From Modestobacter sp. VKM Ac-2986 (lineage in GTDB: Bacteria; Actinomycetota; Actinomycetes; Mycobacteriales; Geodermatophilaceae): a stretch of 64,000 nucleotides of DNA. The stretch covers positions 275,957-339,956 of the forward strand of contig NZ_JAPVBH010000006.1 in assembly GCF_026967795.1 (NCBI RefSeq), read 5' to 3'. The notes beneath the pieces were generated by a model. The model searched no databases and was not told the DNA's origin. It saw nothing but the letters and a program-made list of their open reading frames with translations. Within the stretch, counting starts at the first letter, position 1. Each line of letters starts with the position of its first letter. Below are positions 27,611 to 37,341 of this stretch, piece by piece. A program made the translations under genes and the position numbers.

Positions 27611-27687
27611 CCTGGGTCGGACTGGCCGTGGCCGCGGCCCTGGTGCTCTACCTGCTGGCGAGTCTCCTGTTCCCGGAGCGGTTCTGA
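27607..27687 (+). CDS. kdpF: KdpF, small K+-ATPase subunit
   Basis: A 26-residue single-helix protein ending '[11 protein letters not shown]', the classical KdpF terminus (LFPERF). GTG start overlapping the preceding ORF; its TGA overlaps the kdpA ATG by one base. KdpF stabilises the KdpABC complex in the membrane. Confidence 0.85.
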   Translation: MTWVGLAVAAALVLYLLASLLFPERF

Positions 27688-29387
27688 TGAGCGCCGGAGC
27701 AGGAGGCTGGCTGCAGGCGGGGCTGCTGGTCCTGGCGCTGGTCGCCGTCCACCGCCCCCTGGGCGACTGGATGGCCCGCGTCTTCACCACCGACGCCGTC
27801 GAGGGGCCAAAATCGCGACTTTGGCCCCGGTCGGGGCACTGGCGGGTGGAGAAGCTGGTCTACCGAGCCGTTGGTGTCGACGCCGACACCGAGCAGCGCT
27901 GGCCCACCTACCTGCGCAGCGTGCTGGCGTTCTCGCTGGTCTCGGTGCTCTTCCTGTACCTGCTCCAGCGCGTGCAGTCGGTGCTGCCGTGGAGCAACGG
28001 CATGGCCGGTGTGGACTCCGGCTCGGCCTGGAACACCGCGGTCAGCTTCGTGACCAACACGAACTGGCAGGGCTACTCGGGTGAGTCGACGATGGGCCAC
28101 CTGGTCCAGATGGCCGGCCTGGCGGTGCAGAACTTCGTCTCCGCGGCGGTCGGGCTGGCGGTCGCGGTGGCGCTGGTGCGCGGGTTCGCCCGCACCCGCA
28201 CCGACCGGCTGGGCAACTCCTGGGTCGACCTGACCCGCGCGCTCACCCGCGTCCTGCTGCCGATGGCGGTGCTCGGCGCGATCGTGCTGGTGCTCGGCGG
28301 CGTGGTGCAGAACCTGTCGGCGGGCACCGACGCGATGACGCTGACCGGGGCGAGCCAGTTCATCCCGGGCGGGCCGGTGGCCTCCCAGGAGGTCATCAAG
28401 CAGCTGGGCACCAACGGCGGCGGCTTCTACAACGCCAACTCCGCACACCCCTTCGAGGGCCCCAGCGCCTGGGTCTCGCTGTTCCAGGTGTTCCTGATGC
28501 TGGTCATCCCCTTCTCCCTGCCGCGCACCTTCGGCCGGATGGTGGGCGACAAGCGGCAGGGCCTGGCGATCGTCGGCGTGATGGCGACCCTCGCGACGGC
28601 GTCCCTGGCGCTGAACAGCTGGGCGCAGTCCCGGGCCGGCGGTGCCGCGCTGCAGCTGGCCGGGGCGGCGACCGAGGGCCAAGAGGTGCGTTTCGGCGGA
28701 CCGCTGTCGGCCCTGTTCGGGACGGCGACCACGCTCACCTCGACCGGCGCGGTCAACTCGCTGCACGACAGCTACACCCCGGCCGGTGGGCTGCTGACGA
28801 TGTTCAACATGATGCTGGGCGAGGTCGCGCCCGGCGGCGTCGGCTCGGGCCTCTACGGGATGCTCGTGCTCGCCGTCATCGCCGTCTTCGTCGCCGGGCT
28901 CATGGTCGGGCGGACGCCGGAGTACCTGGGCAAGAAGCTCGGCCGCCGCGAGATGACGCTGGCGTCGCTGTACGTGCTCACCACCCCGGCGATCGTGCTG
29001 GTCGGGACGGCGGTGGCGATGGCCACCGACGCCGGCCGGAGCTCGATGCTCAACGACGGCCCGCACGGCCTGAGCGAGGTGCTGTACGCGTTCACCTCGG
29101 CCGGCAACAACAACGGCTCGGCGTTCGCCGGGCTGAGCGCGAACACGCCGTTCTACAACACCGCCCTCGGGTTGGCGATGGCCTTCGGCCGGTTCGTCCC
29201 GATCGTGCTCGTGCTCGCCCTCGCCGGCCGGCTCGCCCAGCAGGGCCGCACCCCGGCCACCGCCGGGACGCTGCCGACGCACCAGGTGCTGTTCGTCGGG
29301 CTGCTGTCCGCCGTCGTCCTGGTCGTCGTCGGCCTGACGTACTTCCCGGTGCTGTCCCTCGGCCCCCTGGCGGAGGCCCTCTCATGA
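27687..29387 (+). CDS. kdpA: KdpA, K+-translocating subunit of Kdp ATPase
   Basis: A 566-residue channel-like subunit with about ten helices. The selectivity-filter region is visible as '[12 protein letters not shown]' (residues about 115-126), '[18 protein letters not shown]', '[11 protein letters not shown]' and '[13 protein letters not shown]'. Residues 39-48 are encoded by a 26-bp palindrome that resembles intergenic palindromes nearby. The corresponding point in other KdpA proteins, as I remember them, goes directly from 'ARVFT' to 'HWRVE', so this segment looks like an in-frame insertion. It lies in the first cytoplasmic loop. Confidence 0.95.
   Translation: MSAGAGGWLQAGLLVLALVAVHRPLGDWMARVFTTDAVEGPKSRLWPRSGHWRVEKLVYRAVGVDADTEQRWPTYLRSVLAFSLVSVLFLYLLQRVQSVLPWSNGMAGVDSGSAWNTAVSFVTNTNWQGYSGESTMGHLVQMAGLAVQNFVSAAVGLAVAVALVRGFARTRTDRLGNSWVDLTRALTRVLLPMAVLGAIVLVLGGVVQNLSAGTDAMTLTGASQFIPGGPVASQEVIKQLGTNGGGFYNANSAHPFEGPSAWVSLFQVFLMLVIPFSLPRTFGRMVGDKRQGLAIVGVMATLATASLALNSWAQSRAGGAALQLAGAATEGQEVRFGGPLSALFGTATTLTSTGAVNSLHDSYTPAGGLLTMFNMMLGEVAPGGVGSGLYGMLVLAVIAVFVAGLMVGRTPEYLGKKLGRREMTLASLYVLTTPAIVLVGTAVAMATDAGRSSMLNDGPHGLSEVLYAFTSAGNNNGSAFAGLSANTPFYNTALGLAMAFGRFVPIVLVLALAGRLAQQGRTPATAGTLPTHQVLFVGLLSAVVLVVVGLTYFPVLSLGPLAEALS
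27803..27828. repeat. Palindromic repeat copy 2, inside kdpA
   Basis: GGGGCCAAA-A-TCGCGA-C-TTTGGCCCC: 26 bp with a single A-C mismatch. It encodes kdpA residues 39-48 and resembles the intergenic palindromes at 24603 and 29400 in size, GC-clamp and AAA/TTT arms. Confidence 0.7.
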
Positions 29388-29399
29388 CCTCCCACCCCC

Positions 29400-29423
29400 G
29401 GGCGGAAGTGGCCACTTCCGCCC
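29400..29423. repeat. Palindromic repeat copy 3, between kdpA and kdpB
   Basis: GGGCGGAAGTGG / CCACTTCCGCCC is a perfect 24-bp palindrome in the 61-bp gap between kdpA and kdpB. Its central AAGTGGCCACTT is shared with copy 1. Inside an operon it is unlikely to be a full terminator; it may moderate read-through or mRNA stability. Confidence 0.7.
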
Positions 29424-29448
29424 TCCTTGCAGACGTAGAAGGACTGTC

Positions 29449-31488
29449 ATGACTGCGACGCTCGATCGTCGTCCCGAGACCGCTGCCGAGCCCCGCTCGC
29501 AGCAGCGCAGCAGCATCGACTGGGGCCCGGCCCTGGTGGGTGCGGTGCGCAAGCTCGACCCGCGCGGCCTGGTGCGCCAGCCCGTCGTGTTCGTGGTGTG
29601 GGTCGGCTCGGTGTTCTCCACCGTGCTGGCGATCACCGACCCGTCGCTGTTCGGCTGGCTGATCGCGGCCTGGCTGTGGCTGACCGTGCTGTTCGCCAAC
29701 ATCGCGGAGGCCGTCGCCGAGGGCCGCGGCAAGGCGCAGGCGGCGAGCCTGCGCAAGGCCCGCACCAGCACCGTCGCCGTCCTCGAGGACGGCACCGAGG
29801 TGCCCGCACCGGACCTGAAGCCCGGGATGCGCGTCGTGGTCGTCGCCGGGCAGGTCGTGCCCGGGGACGGCGACGTCGTCGAGGGCATCGCCAGCGTCGA
29901 CGAGTCGGCGATCACGGGGGAGTCCGCGCCGGTGATCCGGGAGTCCGGCGGTGACCGCTCGGCGGTGACCGGCGGGACGACGGTGCTGTCCGACCGGATC
30001 GTCGTCCAGATCACCAGCAAGCCCGGCGAGACGTTCGTCGACCGGATGATCGCGCTGGTCGAAGGCGCCTCCCGGCAGCGGACGCCGAACGAGATCGCGC
30101 TGAACATCCTGCTCAGCTCGCTGACCATCGTGTTCCTGCTGGCCGTGGTGACCCTGCAGCCGCTCGCCATCTACTCCGGCGCCGAGCAGTCGATGACCGT
30201 GCTGATCGCGCTGGTGGTCTGCCTGATCCCGACCACCATCGGGGCGCTGCTGTCGGCGATCGGCATTGCCGGCATGGACCGGTTGGTGCAGCGCAACGTG
30301 CTGGCGATGAGCGGCCGTGCCGTCGAGGCGGCCGGCGACGTGAACACCCTGCTGCTGGACAAGACCGGCACGATCACCCTCGGCAACCGGCAGGCAGCCG
30401 AGTTCGTCCCGGTCGGCGACGCGACCCAGGCGGAGGTCACCGAGTCCGCGCAGCTGGCCTCGCTGTCCGACGAGACCCCCGAGGGGCGCAGCATCGTGGC
30501 GCTGGCCGGGCTGGGGGAGCGGGACACCGGCGGTGCGGAGTTCGTGCCGTTCACCGCGCAGACCCGGATGAGCGGCGTCGACCTGCCCGACGGCCGGCAG
30601 CTGCGCAAGGGCGCGGCCGGCGCGGTGCAGAACTGGGTGCGCTCGCTCGACGGCGCCGTCCCGCCGGACGTCGCCGCCGTGGTCGACCGCATCGCCGCCT
30701 CGGGCGGGACGCCGCTGCTGCTGGCCGAGGCCGGCGGGGAGGGCACCCGCGTCCTGGGCGTCATCCACCTCAAGGACGTCGTGAAGCCCGGCATGAAGGA
30801 GCGCTTCGACGAGCTGCGCCGGATGGGCATCCGCACGGTGATGATCACCGGCGACAACGAGCGGACGGCGCGGGCGATCGCGGCCGAGGCCGGCATCGAC
30901 GACGTCCTGGCCGAGGCGACGCCGGAGGACAAGCTGGCGCTGATCGTCAAGGAGCAGGACGGCGGCCGGCTGGTCGCGATGACCGGTGACGGCACCAACG
31001 ACGCACCGGCGCTGGCGCAGGCCGACGTCGGGGTGGCGATGAACACCGGGACGTCGGCGGCGAAGGAGGCCGGCAACATGGTCGACCTCGACTCCGACCC
31101 GACGAAGCTGATCGAGATCGTGGAGATCGGCAAGCAGCTGCTCATCACCCGCGGGTCGCTGACCACGTTCTCCATCGCCAACGACCTGGCCAAGTACTTC
31201 GCGATCCTGCCGGCCATGTTCGCCGGGGTCTTCCCGGGGCTGGACACGCTCAACGTGATGCGGCTGGCCTCGCCGGAGTCGGCGATCCTGTCGGCGGTCA
31301 TCTTCAACGCGCTGATCATCGTGGCGTTGGTGCCGCTGGCCCTGCGCGGCGTGAAGTACCGGGCGTCCTCGGCGTCGGCGATGTTGCGCCGCAACCTGCT
31401 GGTCTACGGCGTCGGCGGCGTGGTGCTGCCCTTCGTCGGGATCAAGCTCATCGACCTGCTCGTCTCTCTGATCCCCGGGATCGCGTGA
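29449..31488 (+). CDS. kdpB: KdpB, P-type ATPase catalytic subunit
   Basis: A 679-residue P-type ATPase. The phosphorylated Asp304 lies in DKTGT, preceded by 'TGES' in the actuator domain (ITGESAPV). The hinge '[17 protein letters not shown]', ATP-site 'KGAAGAV', and membrane helix '[12 protein letters not shown]' are all present. It couples ATP hydrolysis to K+ passage through KdpA. The ATG follows AGGACTGTC; the 61-bp gap to kdpA holds a palindromic repeat. Confidence 0.97.
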   Translation: MTATLDRRPETAAEPRSQQRSSIDWGPALVGAVRKLDPRGLVRQPVVFVVWVGSVFSTVLAITDPSLFGWLIAAWLWLTVLFANIAEAVAEGRGKAQAASLRKARTSTVAVLEDGTEVPAPDLKPGMRVVVVAGQVVPGDGDVVEGIASVDESAITGESAPVIRESGGDRSAVTGGTTVLSDRIVVQITSKPGETFVDRMIALVEGASRQRTPNEIALNILLSSLTIVFLLAVVTLQPLAIYSGAEQSMTVLIALVVCLIPTTIGALLSAIGIAGMDRLVQRNVLAMSGRAVEAAGDVNTLLLDKTGTITLGNRQAAEFVPVGDATQAEVTESAQLASLSDETPEGRSIVALAGLGERDTGGAEFVPFTAQTRMSGVDLPDGRQLRKGAAGAVQNWVRSLDGAVPPDVAAVVDRIAASGGTPLLLAEAGGEGTRVLGVIHLKDVVKPGMKERFDELRRMGIRTVMITGDNERTARAIAAEAGIDDVLAEATPEDKLALIVKEQDGGRLVAMTGDGTNDAPALAQADVGVAMNTGTSAAKEAGNMVDLDSDPTKLIEIVEIGKQLLITRGSLTTFSIANDLAKYFAILPAMFAGVFPGLDTLNVMRLASPESAILSAVIFNALIIVALVPLALRGVKYRASSASAMLRRNLLVYGVGGVVLPFVGIKLIDLLVSLIPGIA

Positions 31489-32096
31489 TGCCCACTCTGC
31501 GTTCTGGCCGCCAGCTGGTGGCCGCCGTCCGTGCCGTCCTCCTCGCCACCGTGGTGCTGGGGTTGGTCTACCCGCTGGTGATGTTCGGCATCGCCCAGGT
31601 CATCCGCCCCGCTGGCGCCGACGGGTCGCTCGTGTCCCGGAACGGCGCCGTGGTCGGGTCGTCGCTGATCGGTCAGGCGTTCGTGTCCTCGTCCGGGGAT
31701 GCGCTGCCGGAGTACTTCCAGTCGCGGCCGTCGGCGTCGGACTACGACGGCGCGGCATCGGGTGGGTCGAACCTGGGGCCCAACTCCTCGGACCTGGTCG
31801 ACGCGATCACCGAGCGGCAGTCGCAGGTGGCGGCCTTCAACGGCGTGACGCCGGCCGACGTGCCGGCGGACGCGGTGACGGCGTCGTCGTCGGGGCTGGA
31901 CCCGGGCATCTCGCCGGCGTACGCGGCGCTGCAGGTGACGCGCGTGGCTGCCGCCCGTGGGGCTGCTGCCGGGGACGTCTCGGCGCTGGTCGAGGAGGCC
32001 ACGCACGGCCGTGACCTGGGCTTCATCGGTGCGCCGTACGTCAACGTGCTGGAGCTCAACCTGGCGCTGAACGAGCGGTTCGGCACCGCAGGCTGA
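31488..32096 (+). CDS. kdpC: KdpC, accessory K+-ATPase subunit
   Basis: A 202-residue protein with one N-terminal helix (about 12-33) and an external domain. 'YFQSRPSASDYDGAASGGSNLGPNSSDL' and 'ALQVTRVAAARG' are family signatures. The ATG overlaps the kdpB stop (TGATG). KdpC joins KdpB to KdpA. A terminator-like hairpin and then tRNA-Ala follow. Confidence 0.95.
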   Translation: MPTLRSGRQLVAAVRAVLLATVVLGLVYPLVMFGIAQVIRPAGADGSLVSRNGAVVGSSLIGQAFVSSSGDALPEYFQSRPSASDYDGAASGGSNLGPNSSDLVDAITERQSQVAAFNGVTPADVPADAVTASSSGLDPGISPAYAALQVTRVAAARGAAAGDVSALVEEATHGRDLGFIGAPYVNVLELNLALNERFGTAG

Positions 32097-32101
32097 CGAC
32101 A

Positions 32102-32137
32102 CGGCGCCGGGCGGGGGACCCCCTCCGTCGGGCGCCG
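32102..32137 (+). terminator. Terminator after kdpC
   Basis: Outer stem CGGCGCC/GGCGCCG encloses an inner GGGGG-a-CCCCC hairpin; it begins 6 bp after the kdpC stop. Confidence 0.6.
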
Positions 32138-32192
32138 AACACCGTTGTTGTACTGTTCTCCACGGCTCGGACACACCAGACCGGGTCGGCAA

Positions 32193-32265
32193 GGGGCTGT
32201 GGCGCAGCTGGTAGCGCACCACACTGGCAGTGTGGGGGTCAGGGGTTCGAGTCCCCTCAGCTCCA
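32193..32265 (+). tRNA. tRNA-Ala(GGC)
   Basis: A 73-nt cloverleaf: acceptor GGGGCTG/CAGCTCC containing the G3-U70 pair that specifies alanine, D-arm GCGC/GCGC, anticodon stem CCACA/TGTGG with loop CTGGCAG (anticodon GGC, reads GCC), variable GGGTC, T-arm AGGGG/CCCCT with loop TTCGAGT. The 3' CCA is not encoded. A Rho-independent-type hairpin follows at 32276-32307. Confidence 0.97.
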
Positions 32266-32275
32266 CCCCGTTGAT

Positions 32276-32307
32276 CAGGCCGTCCACCCGCTGGGGTGGG
32301 CGGCCTG
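32276..32307 (+). terminator. tRNA-Ala terminator
   Basis: A 14-bp stem (CAGGCCGTCCACCC / GGGTGGGCGGCCTG, one T-G pair) with loop GCTG starts 11 bp after the tRNA. Confidence 0.75.
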
Positions 32308-32344
32308 ACTCGTTGCCCGGGTGGCGCGTTCCGACCGCCGGGGG

Positions 32345-33256
32345 CTAGCGGCGGATGAACACCGCCGCCAGGCCCTGCGCGATCAGGTGGAACACGATCA
32401 GCGCCAGCACGCCGGCGAACAGGAAGTTGCCGATCCCGCTGAGGACTCCGCCCGTGACGAGGTTGATCACGCCGAACGTCACCGCCACGACGACCGCGAG
32501 GACGGTGGCCATCCTGAAGAACGGGGCCTGGCGTGCCTCCCGCGCCCGCGCGGCGCGCGCACGCTCCATCTGCGCCTGACGCTCACGGCCCTCCTGCTCC
32601 GCCAGTTCCGCCGCCCGGGCGGCGTCGGCGGCAGCCTCGGCGGCACGGCGAGCCTCCCGCTCCCGCGCCTGGGCGTCCCGCCGGGCCTGCTCGGCCTCGC
32701 GCTCAGCCCGTTCTGCTTCGCGTCGCGGGGCCTCAGCCCGCCACCGCTCCATCTCGGCCTCGTGCCGCTCGTGCTCGACCGTGCGCTCGACCTCCTCCTC
32801 CACGTCCAGCGCCTCCACCTCGGTGAGCGTGCGGCCCTGGGACGCTGCAGCGTCGCGCGCCTCGGCCAGTGCGCGGCGCTTCCGTCTGGCCAGCTGCTGC
32901 TCCTCGGCAGCGGCCTGCTCTCCGGCCTCCTGGCGGGCGCGTTCGGCGGCCTGCCGCTCCCACTCCGCCTCGCGGGCCATCTCGCGGTCCACCTCTGCAG
33001 CTGCCTCGGCGCCGCGACGGTCCCACTCCCGCTGCATCTCCGCAGCGGCGGCCTCGCGGCGGCGCTCTGACGCGGCCTCCGCCTCACGCCGCTCCCGCTC
33101 GTCCTGGCGGGCGCGGTCCGCGCGGGCACGCTCCTCCGCCTCTCGGACCACTGCGGTCTGTCGGTCCACGGCCTCCGTGGTGGCCCGCTCCGCGTTCACG
33201 ATGTCGCAGGTCCGGCAGGCCCCGTGGTGCCCGTGGGCGCAGGCGAACAGCCCCAT
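32345..33256 (-). CDS. Cys/His-motif coiled-coil membrane protein, unknown function
   Basis: A 303-residue protein. The N-terminus has Cys6, His8, His10, His11, Cys14 and Cys17 (FACAHGHHGACRTC), a likely zinc-binding knuckle. Residues about 25-245 are a long Glu/Arg/Ala-rich helix, nearly certain to be coiled coil. Two hydrophobic helices close the protein (about 253-275 and 279-300). No catalytic motif is seen. ATG with AGGAG upstream. The layout (cytoplasmic zinc tip, coiled coil, membrane anchor) suggests a scaffold or sensor. It stands alone between tRNA-Ala and katG. Confidence 0.7.
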   Translation of the reverse strand: MGLFACAHGHHGACRTCDIVNAERATTEAVDRQTAVVREAEERARADRARQDERERREAEAASERRREAAAAEMQREWDRRGAEAAAEVDREMAREAEWERQAAERARQEAGEQAAAEEQQLARRKRRALAEARDAAASQGRTLTEVEALDVEEEVERTVEHERHEAEMERWRAEAPRREAERAEREAEQARRDAQAREREARRAAEAAADAARAAELAEQEGRERQAQMERARAARAREARQAPFFRMATVLAVVVAVTFGVINLVTGGVLSGIGNFLFAGVLALIVFHLIAQGLAAVFIRR

Positions 33257-33440
33257 GCTGATGCTCCTGTAGGTAGGTGGTCCCCCTTCACGTCGACCAG
33301 TGGAGGGACCACCTGCATCGCCCGTTCGGGCGACTCGAGGAGAACGGCCGTCGTCCTCCCCAGGTGTGGTGTCGCTCAGCACCCCACTCGGGAACCGGGG
33401 TCCGCCCGTCCCGCGTCTGCCCTGGAGGGTGACGCGCGAA

Positions 33441-33471
33441 CGCCCCGGTCCGCACGAGGCGGACCGGGGCG
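33441..33471 (-). terminator. katG terminator
   Basis: A perfect 12-bp stem CGCCCCGGTCCG / CGGACCGGGGCG with a 7-nt loop lies 13 bp beyond the katG stop. Confidence 0.8.
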
Positions 33472-33483
33472 TCGCGGGGTGGG

Positions 33484-35745
33484 TCAGCGCAGGTCGAAGC
33501 GGTCCAGCTCCATGACCTTCACCCAGGCGGCGGCGAAGTCCTGGGCGAACTTCTCCTGCATGTCGTCGCTGGAGTAGACCTCGACGATGCCGCGCAGGAT
33601 GGAGTTGGAGTTGAGCACCAGGTCGTTCGCGGTCGCCGTCCGGATGACGGTGCCGTCGGCGTCGAGGCCCTCGTAGACGTCCTCGTCCGACACCGAGGTG
33701 CGCCACTGGATGCCCAGGTCCAGCAGGTTGCGGAAGAAGTCCTGCGACAGGACGCCCGGCCGGTCGGTGAACACGCCGTGCTGCACGCCGGCGGTGTTGG
33801 CCCCGAGCACCCGCAGGCCACCGATCAGCACCACCATCTCGCGCGCGGTCAGCTCGAGCATGTACGCGCGGTCGATGAGCAGCGTCTCCGGCTGGAGCTT
33901 GGCGCCCGGCTTGAGGTAACTGCGGAAGCCGTCGGCCTTCGGCTCGAGCCAGCGGAAGTTGTCGACGTCCGTCTGCTCCTGGCTGGCGTCCGTGCGACCC
34001 GCGTGGAACGGCACGGTGAGCTGCACGCCGGCGTCGGCCGCGGCCTTCTCCACCGCCGCGGTGCCACCGAGCACGATCAGGTCGGCCAGCGAGACCCGCT
34101 TGCCGGTCTGCGACTCGAAGTCGCTCTTGACCTGCGCCAGCACCGGCAGCACGTCGGCGACGCCCTGGTTGGCGGCCCAGTTGATCTGGGGCTCCAGGCG
34201 CAGGCGCGCGCCGTTGGCGCCACCGCGCTTGTCGGTGCCGCGGTACGACGCCGCCGCCGACCAGCTGGTGTGCACCAGCTGCGACACGGTCAGCCCCGAG
34301 GCCAGCAGACGCGCCTTGAGGTCGGCGATCTCCGCCTCGCCCACGAGCTCGTGGTCGACGGCCGGCACCGGGTCCTGCCAGATGAGCTCCTCGGCCGGGA
34401 CGTCCGGGCCGACGTAGCGGCTCTTCGGGCCCATGTCGCGGTGCAGCAGCTTGAACCAGGCGCGGGCGTAGGCGTCGGCGAAGTACTCCGGGTCGTTGTA
34501 GAACCGCTCGGAGATCTCCTTGAAGCCCGGGTCCGCCATCAGGGCGACGTCGGTGGTCGCCATCATCGGGGCGTTCATCTTGCCCTCGATGTGCGCGTCC
34601 GGGACGAGCGCCTGCGCCTCGGGGTTCTTCGGCTTCCACTGCTTGGCGCCGGCCGGGCTCTCGGTGAGCTCCCACTCGTAGCTGAACAGCATCTCGAAGT
34701 ACGTGTTGTCCCACTGCGTCGGCGTCGGGGTCCACGCACCTTCGAGACCACTCGTGATGGTGTCGGCGCCCTTGCCGGTGCCGTGCTGGCTGATCCAGCC
34801 CAGGCCGTTGCCGTGCACCGGGCAGCCCTCGGGCTCCGGGCCGATCAGCTCCGGGTTGCCCGCACCGTGCGTCTTGCCGAAGGTGTGGCCGCCGGCGATC
34901 AGCGCGACGGTCTCCTCGTCGTTCATGCCCATCCGGCTGAACGTGACGCGGATGTCGTGGGCGGAGCCCAGCGGGTCGGGCTTGCCCTGCGGGCCCTCGG
35001 GGTTGACGTAGATCAGGCCCATGGTGACGGCGGCGAGGTGGCCGTCCTCCAGGTTGAGCGGGGCCTCGTCGGCGTAGCGTTCGTCGCCGAGCCAGGTGTC
35101 CTCGGGGCCCCAGAAGACCTCACCGGGCTGCCAGTTGTCGGCCCGGCCGAACGCGAAGCCGAAGGTCTTCAGGCCCATGTCGTCGTGCGCGACGTTGCCG
35201 GCGAGCACCAGCAGATCGGCCCAGGACAGCGAGCGGCCGTACTTCTGCTTGATCGGCAGCAGCAGGCGCCGCGCCTTGTCCAGGTTGGCGTTGTCCGGCC
35301 AGCTGTTCAGCGGGGCGAAGCGCTGCCCGCCCTCGCCACCGCCACCACGACCGTCGGCGATGCGGTACGTGCCCGCGGCGTGCCAGGACATCCGGATGAA
35401 CAGCGGGCCGTAGTGGCCCCAGTCCGCCGGCCACCAGTCCTGCGACGTCCGCATGACCTCGACCACGTCGCGCTTGACCGTCTCGACGTCCAGCGCGGCC
35501 ACGGCCGTCTTGTAGTCGAAGTCGCCGCCCAGCGGGTCGGAGTCGGCAGACGTCTTGTTCAGCACCTGGACGTCGACCTGGTTGGGCCACCAGTCGCGGG
35601 TGCTGCGGGGGCGACCGCTGGTCACCTGCTCCGGCGCCTTGATGGCCGGGTTCTCGCTCTCGCTGGTGCTCGCCGACTCGGCCTTGGCGACCTCGGTCTT
35701 GTCGTAGTCGTCGACGTCGACCTGGGACTTGTCGTACTCGGTCAC
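33484..35745 (-). CDS. katG: Catalase-peroxidase KatG
   Basis: A 753-residue bifunctional haem catalase-peroxidase of standard two-domain length. '[13 protein letters not shown]' holds the distal Trp121-His122; the Tyr of '[10 protein letters not shown]' and Met of 'RMGMNDEE' complete the Met-Tyr-Trp adduct; '[12 protein letters not shown]' carries the proximal His. The Ser matching the isoniazid-site Ser315 of M. tuberculosis is present in 'TITSGLE'. GTG start overlaps the furA stop (GTGA). The N-terminus has an additional 40-residue acidic/Ser-rich segment. Role: H2O2 removal under FurA control. Confidence 0.97.
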   Translation of the reverse strand: MTEYDKSQVDVDDYDKTEVAKAESASTSESENPAIKAPEQVTSGRPRSTRDWWPNQVDVQVLNKTSADSDPLGGDFDYKTAVAALDVETVKRDVVEVMRTSQDWWPADWGHYGPLFIRMSWHAAGTYRIADGRGGGGEGGQRFAPLNSWPDNANLDKARRLLLPIKQKYGRSLSWADLLVLAGNVAHDDMGLKTFGFAFGRADNWQPGEVFWGPEDTWLGDERYADEAPLNLEDGHLAAVTMGLIYVNPEGPQGKPDPLGSAHDIRVTFSRMGMNDEETVALIAGGHTFGKTHGAGNPELIGPEPEGCPVHGNGLGWISQHGTGKGADTITSGLEGAWTPTPTQWDNTYFEMLFSYEWELTESPAGAKQWKPKNPEAQALVPDAHIEGKMNAPMMATTDVALMADPGFKEISERFYNDPEYFADAYARAWFKLLHRDMGPKSRYVGPDVPAEELIWQDPVPAVDHELVGEAEIADLKARLLASGLTVSQLVHTSWSAAASYRGTDKRGGANGARLRLEPQINWAANQGVADVLPVLAQVKSDFESQTGKRVSLADLIVLGGTAAVEKAAADAGVQLTVPFHAGRTDASQEQTDVDNFRWLEPKADGFRSYLKPGAKLQPETLLIDRAYMLELTAREMVVLIGGLRVLGANTAGVQHGVFTDRPGVLSQDFFRNLLDLGIQWRTSVSDEDVYEGLDADGTVIRTATANDLVLNSNSILRGIVEVYSSDDMQEKFAQDFAAAWVKVMELDRFDLR

Positions 35746-36215
35746 GGAGCGCTCTTCTCTGCGGGAGGGGCGGGGGAGGGGGCGGCCGGTGCGGTGGCGC
35801 AGGAGAGGCACCGGCCCCAGTAGATGACCTCGGCCTCGTCGACGACGAAGCCCGACGGGGAGTCGCCGGACGGCGCCAGGCACGGCGCCTCGCCGGTCGC
35901 GCAGTCGACGTCGGTGATGACGCCGCACGACCGGCAGACCAGGTGGTGGTGGTTGTCGCCGACCCGGGCCTCGTACCGGGCGACCGAGCCCTGCGGCTGG
36001 ATGCGCCGCAGCAGACCGGTGTCGGTGAGCACCCGCAGCACGTCGTAGACGGCCTGGTGGGACACCGCGTCCAGGCGGGTGCGCGCGGCGGCGATGAGCG
36101 CCTCGGTGTCCAGGTGCGGATGGGTGTGGACGGCGTCCAGGACGGCGAGGCGGGGCTGGGTGACCCTGAGGCCAGCGGCCCGGAGGTCCCGTTCGAGGTT
36201 CTCGCGAAGGGCCAT
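35742..36215 (-). CDS. furA: FurA, Fur-family peroxide-sensing repressor of katG
   Basis: A 157-residue Fur-family protein: winged helix (about 10-80), 'HHHLVC' metal site, and two CxxC zinc motifs (Cys94/97 and Cys136/139). It overlaps katG, the standard furA-katG arrangement of actinobacteria. The ATG (MALREN) was chosen because the longer frame would run across the operator and promoter. It should bind DNA at the 21-bp palindrome in front of its start and derepress on peroxide or metal loss. Confidence 0.93.
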   Translation of the reverse strand: MALRENLERDLRAAGLRVTQPRLAVLDAVHTHPHLDTEALIAAARTRLDAVSHQAVYDVLRVLTDTGLLRRIQPQGSVARYEARVGDNHHHLVCRSCGVITDVDCATGEAPCLAPSGDSPSGFVVDEAEVIYWGRCLSCATAPAAPSPAPPAEKSAP

Positions 36216-36236
36216 GTGGGGCGAACTGTGTCCCAC

Positions 36237-36257
36237 TTCCTTGAACCGATCAAGGAA
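36237..36257. promoter_or_regulatory. FurA operator (autoregulation)
   Basis: TTCCTTGA-N5-TCAAGGAA is a perfect 8-5-8 inverted repeat 21 bp upstream of furA, suited to bind the FurA dimer and control the furA-katG operon. Confidence 0.6.
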
Positions 36258-36392
36258 CGTCTCACCCTGCACCGGTCTGCCGCGCTCACCTGCGGGGCCG
36301 CGGTGGCCCACGAGGAGCTCGTCGGCGACGCCGTCAGCCGGGTGACGCGGTGAGCTGGTGCCGTGCTGCGCGTCGTCCCGGCGTCCGGTCGG

Positions 36393-37289
36393 TCAGCTCC
36401 GCGACCAGTGCCGGAGGTAGGAGCGGTGCAGCCAGTCATCGACCCAGGCGCGGTCCGGCTCCGCAGCGATCGATGAGCTCGTGCGCAGGGCGATCAGCCG
36501 CTGCTCGGCGTCGTCGATGGCGGCGACCACCTCGTCGAACGGCACCTCGCCACGGCGCACGGCGCGGAGGTACGCGCGCTCGGGCTCCGGCACCGGCAGG
36601 GTGATCCGACCCGTCGTCAGCAGCTCGACGCCCTGGAAGCCCAGGCGCAGCGCGTGCATGGCGTACTTGGTGTCGTAGCCGTGCACGGCCACCAGCTCCG
36701 GCCGGTTGGTGTGCGCGCCCGACTCCCCGGTCATCGCCGCACGCTGGGCGGACAGGTAGCCGAGGAACCGGCCGGCGGACAGCTGCGAGACGAACCGGTG
36801 GGCGTTCTCCACCAGCTCCGCGCCCGCCTCGTCACGGTGCACCACCTCGGCGTCGGGCACGAACAGCAGCAGCAGGACGGTCGGGTTGCCGGCCAGCGCG
36901 AGCTTCGCCCACTTGCGTGCGGAGTAGATGACGACGTCCAGGTCGCCGGCGCCCGACCGGTTCGCCAGCCCGCCGGGTCGGTCCCACACCGTGTGCCGCT
37001 GGTACTGCTCGAACTCGACCAGGTGCGACTCCGCACCGGTACCGGCCGGCACCCGGGCCACGCCGGTGACGTACTGCGGCGGCTCGAGGCAGATGCCCAT
37101 CTCGTCCCGGTCGTCCTGGCCGCTGATCGACGTCCCGTGCACCCCGGACCCGACCTGGACGCGCAGGATCGTGCCCTGCTCGGCGATCCGCCGGGCCTCC
37201 TCGGAGGCGTGCGGGTGGCGGTAGCCGGCCGGCAGGCTGGTGTCGCCGCGCACCACCGGCACGGGACTGCGCAGGGCATCGGCGGTCAT
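36393..37289 (-). CDS. Predicted nucleotidyltransferase (COG3541/YcgL-like)
   Basis: A 298-residue protein. The nucleotidyltransferase-fold signature 'GSGVHGTSISGQDDRDEMG' contains Gly47-Ser48 and acidic Asp60/Asp62, the metal-binding pattern of the Pol-beta superfamily; C-terminal helices follow. Members of this group are uncharacterised and may modify RNA, protein or small molecules. It is divergent from a CCA-adding-like enzyme only 52 bp away, so the two nucleotidyltransferases share a promoter region. ATG start. Confidence 0.78.
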   Translation of the reverse strand: MTADALRSPVPVVRGDTSLPAGYRHPHASEEARRIAEQGTILRVQVGSGVHGTSISGQDDRDEMGICLEPPQYVTGVARVPAGTGAESHLVEFEQYQRHTVWDRPGGLANRSGAGDLDVVIYSARKWAKLALAGNPTVLLLLFVPDAEVVHRDEAGAELVENAHRFVSQLSAGRFLGYLSAQRAAMTGESGAHTNRPELVAVHGYDTKYAMHALRLGFQGVELLTTGRITLPVPEPERAYLRAVRRGEVPFDEVVAAIDDAEQRLIALRTSSSIAAEPDRAWVDDWLHRSYLRHWSRS

Positions 37290-37341
37290 GGGCGCCAGGT
37301 TGTCACCGCGGCGGCGCCGAGGGCCAGCAGATACTGACGGC

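Noticed and set aside
32193..32265. tRNA-Ala as an integration site for a mobile element
   Set aside because: No integrase or duplicated tRNA 3' end was seen nearby.
33778..35823. Long open frame antisense to katG
   Set aside because: katG has full catalytic motifs; the antisense frame is low in diversity and has no motif.
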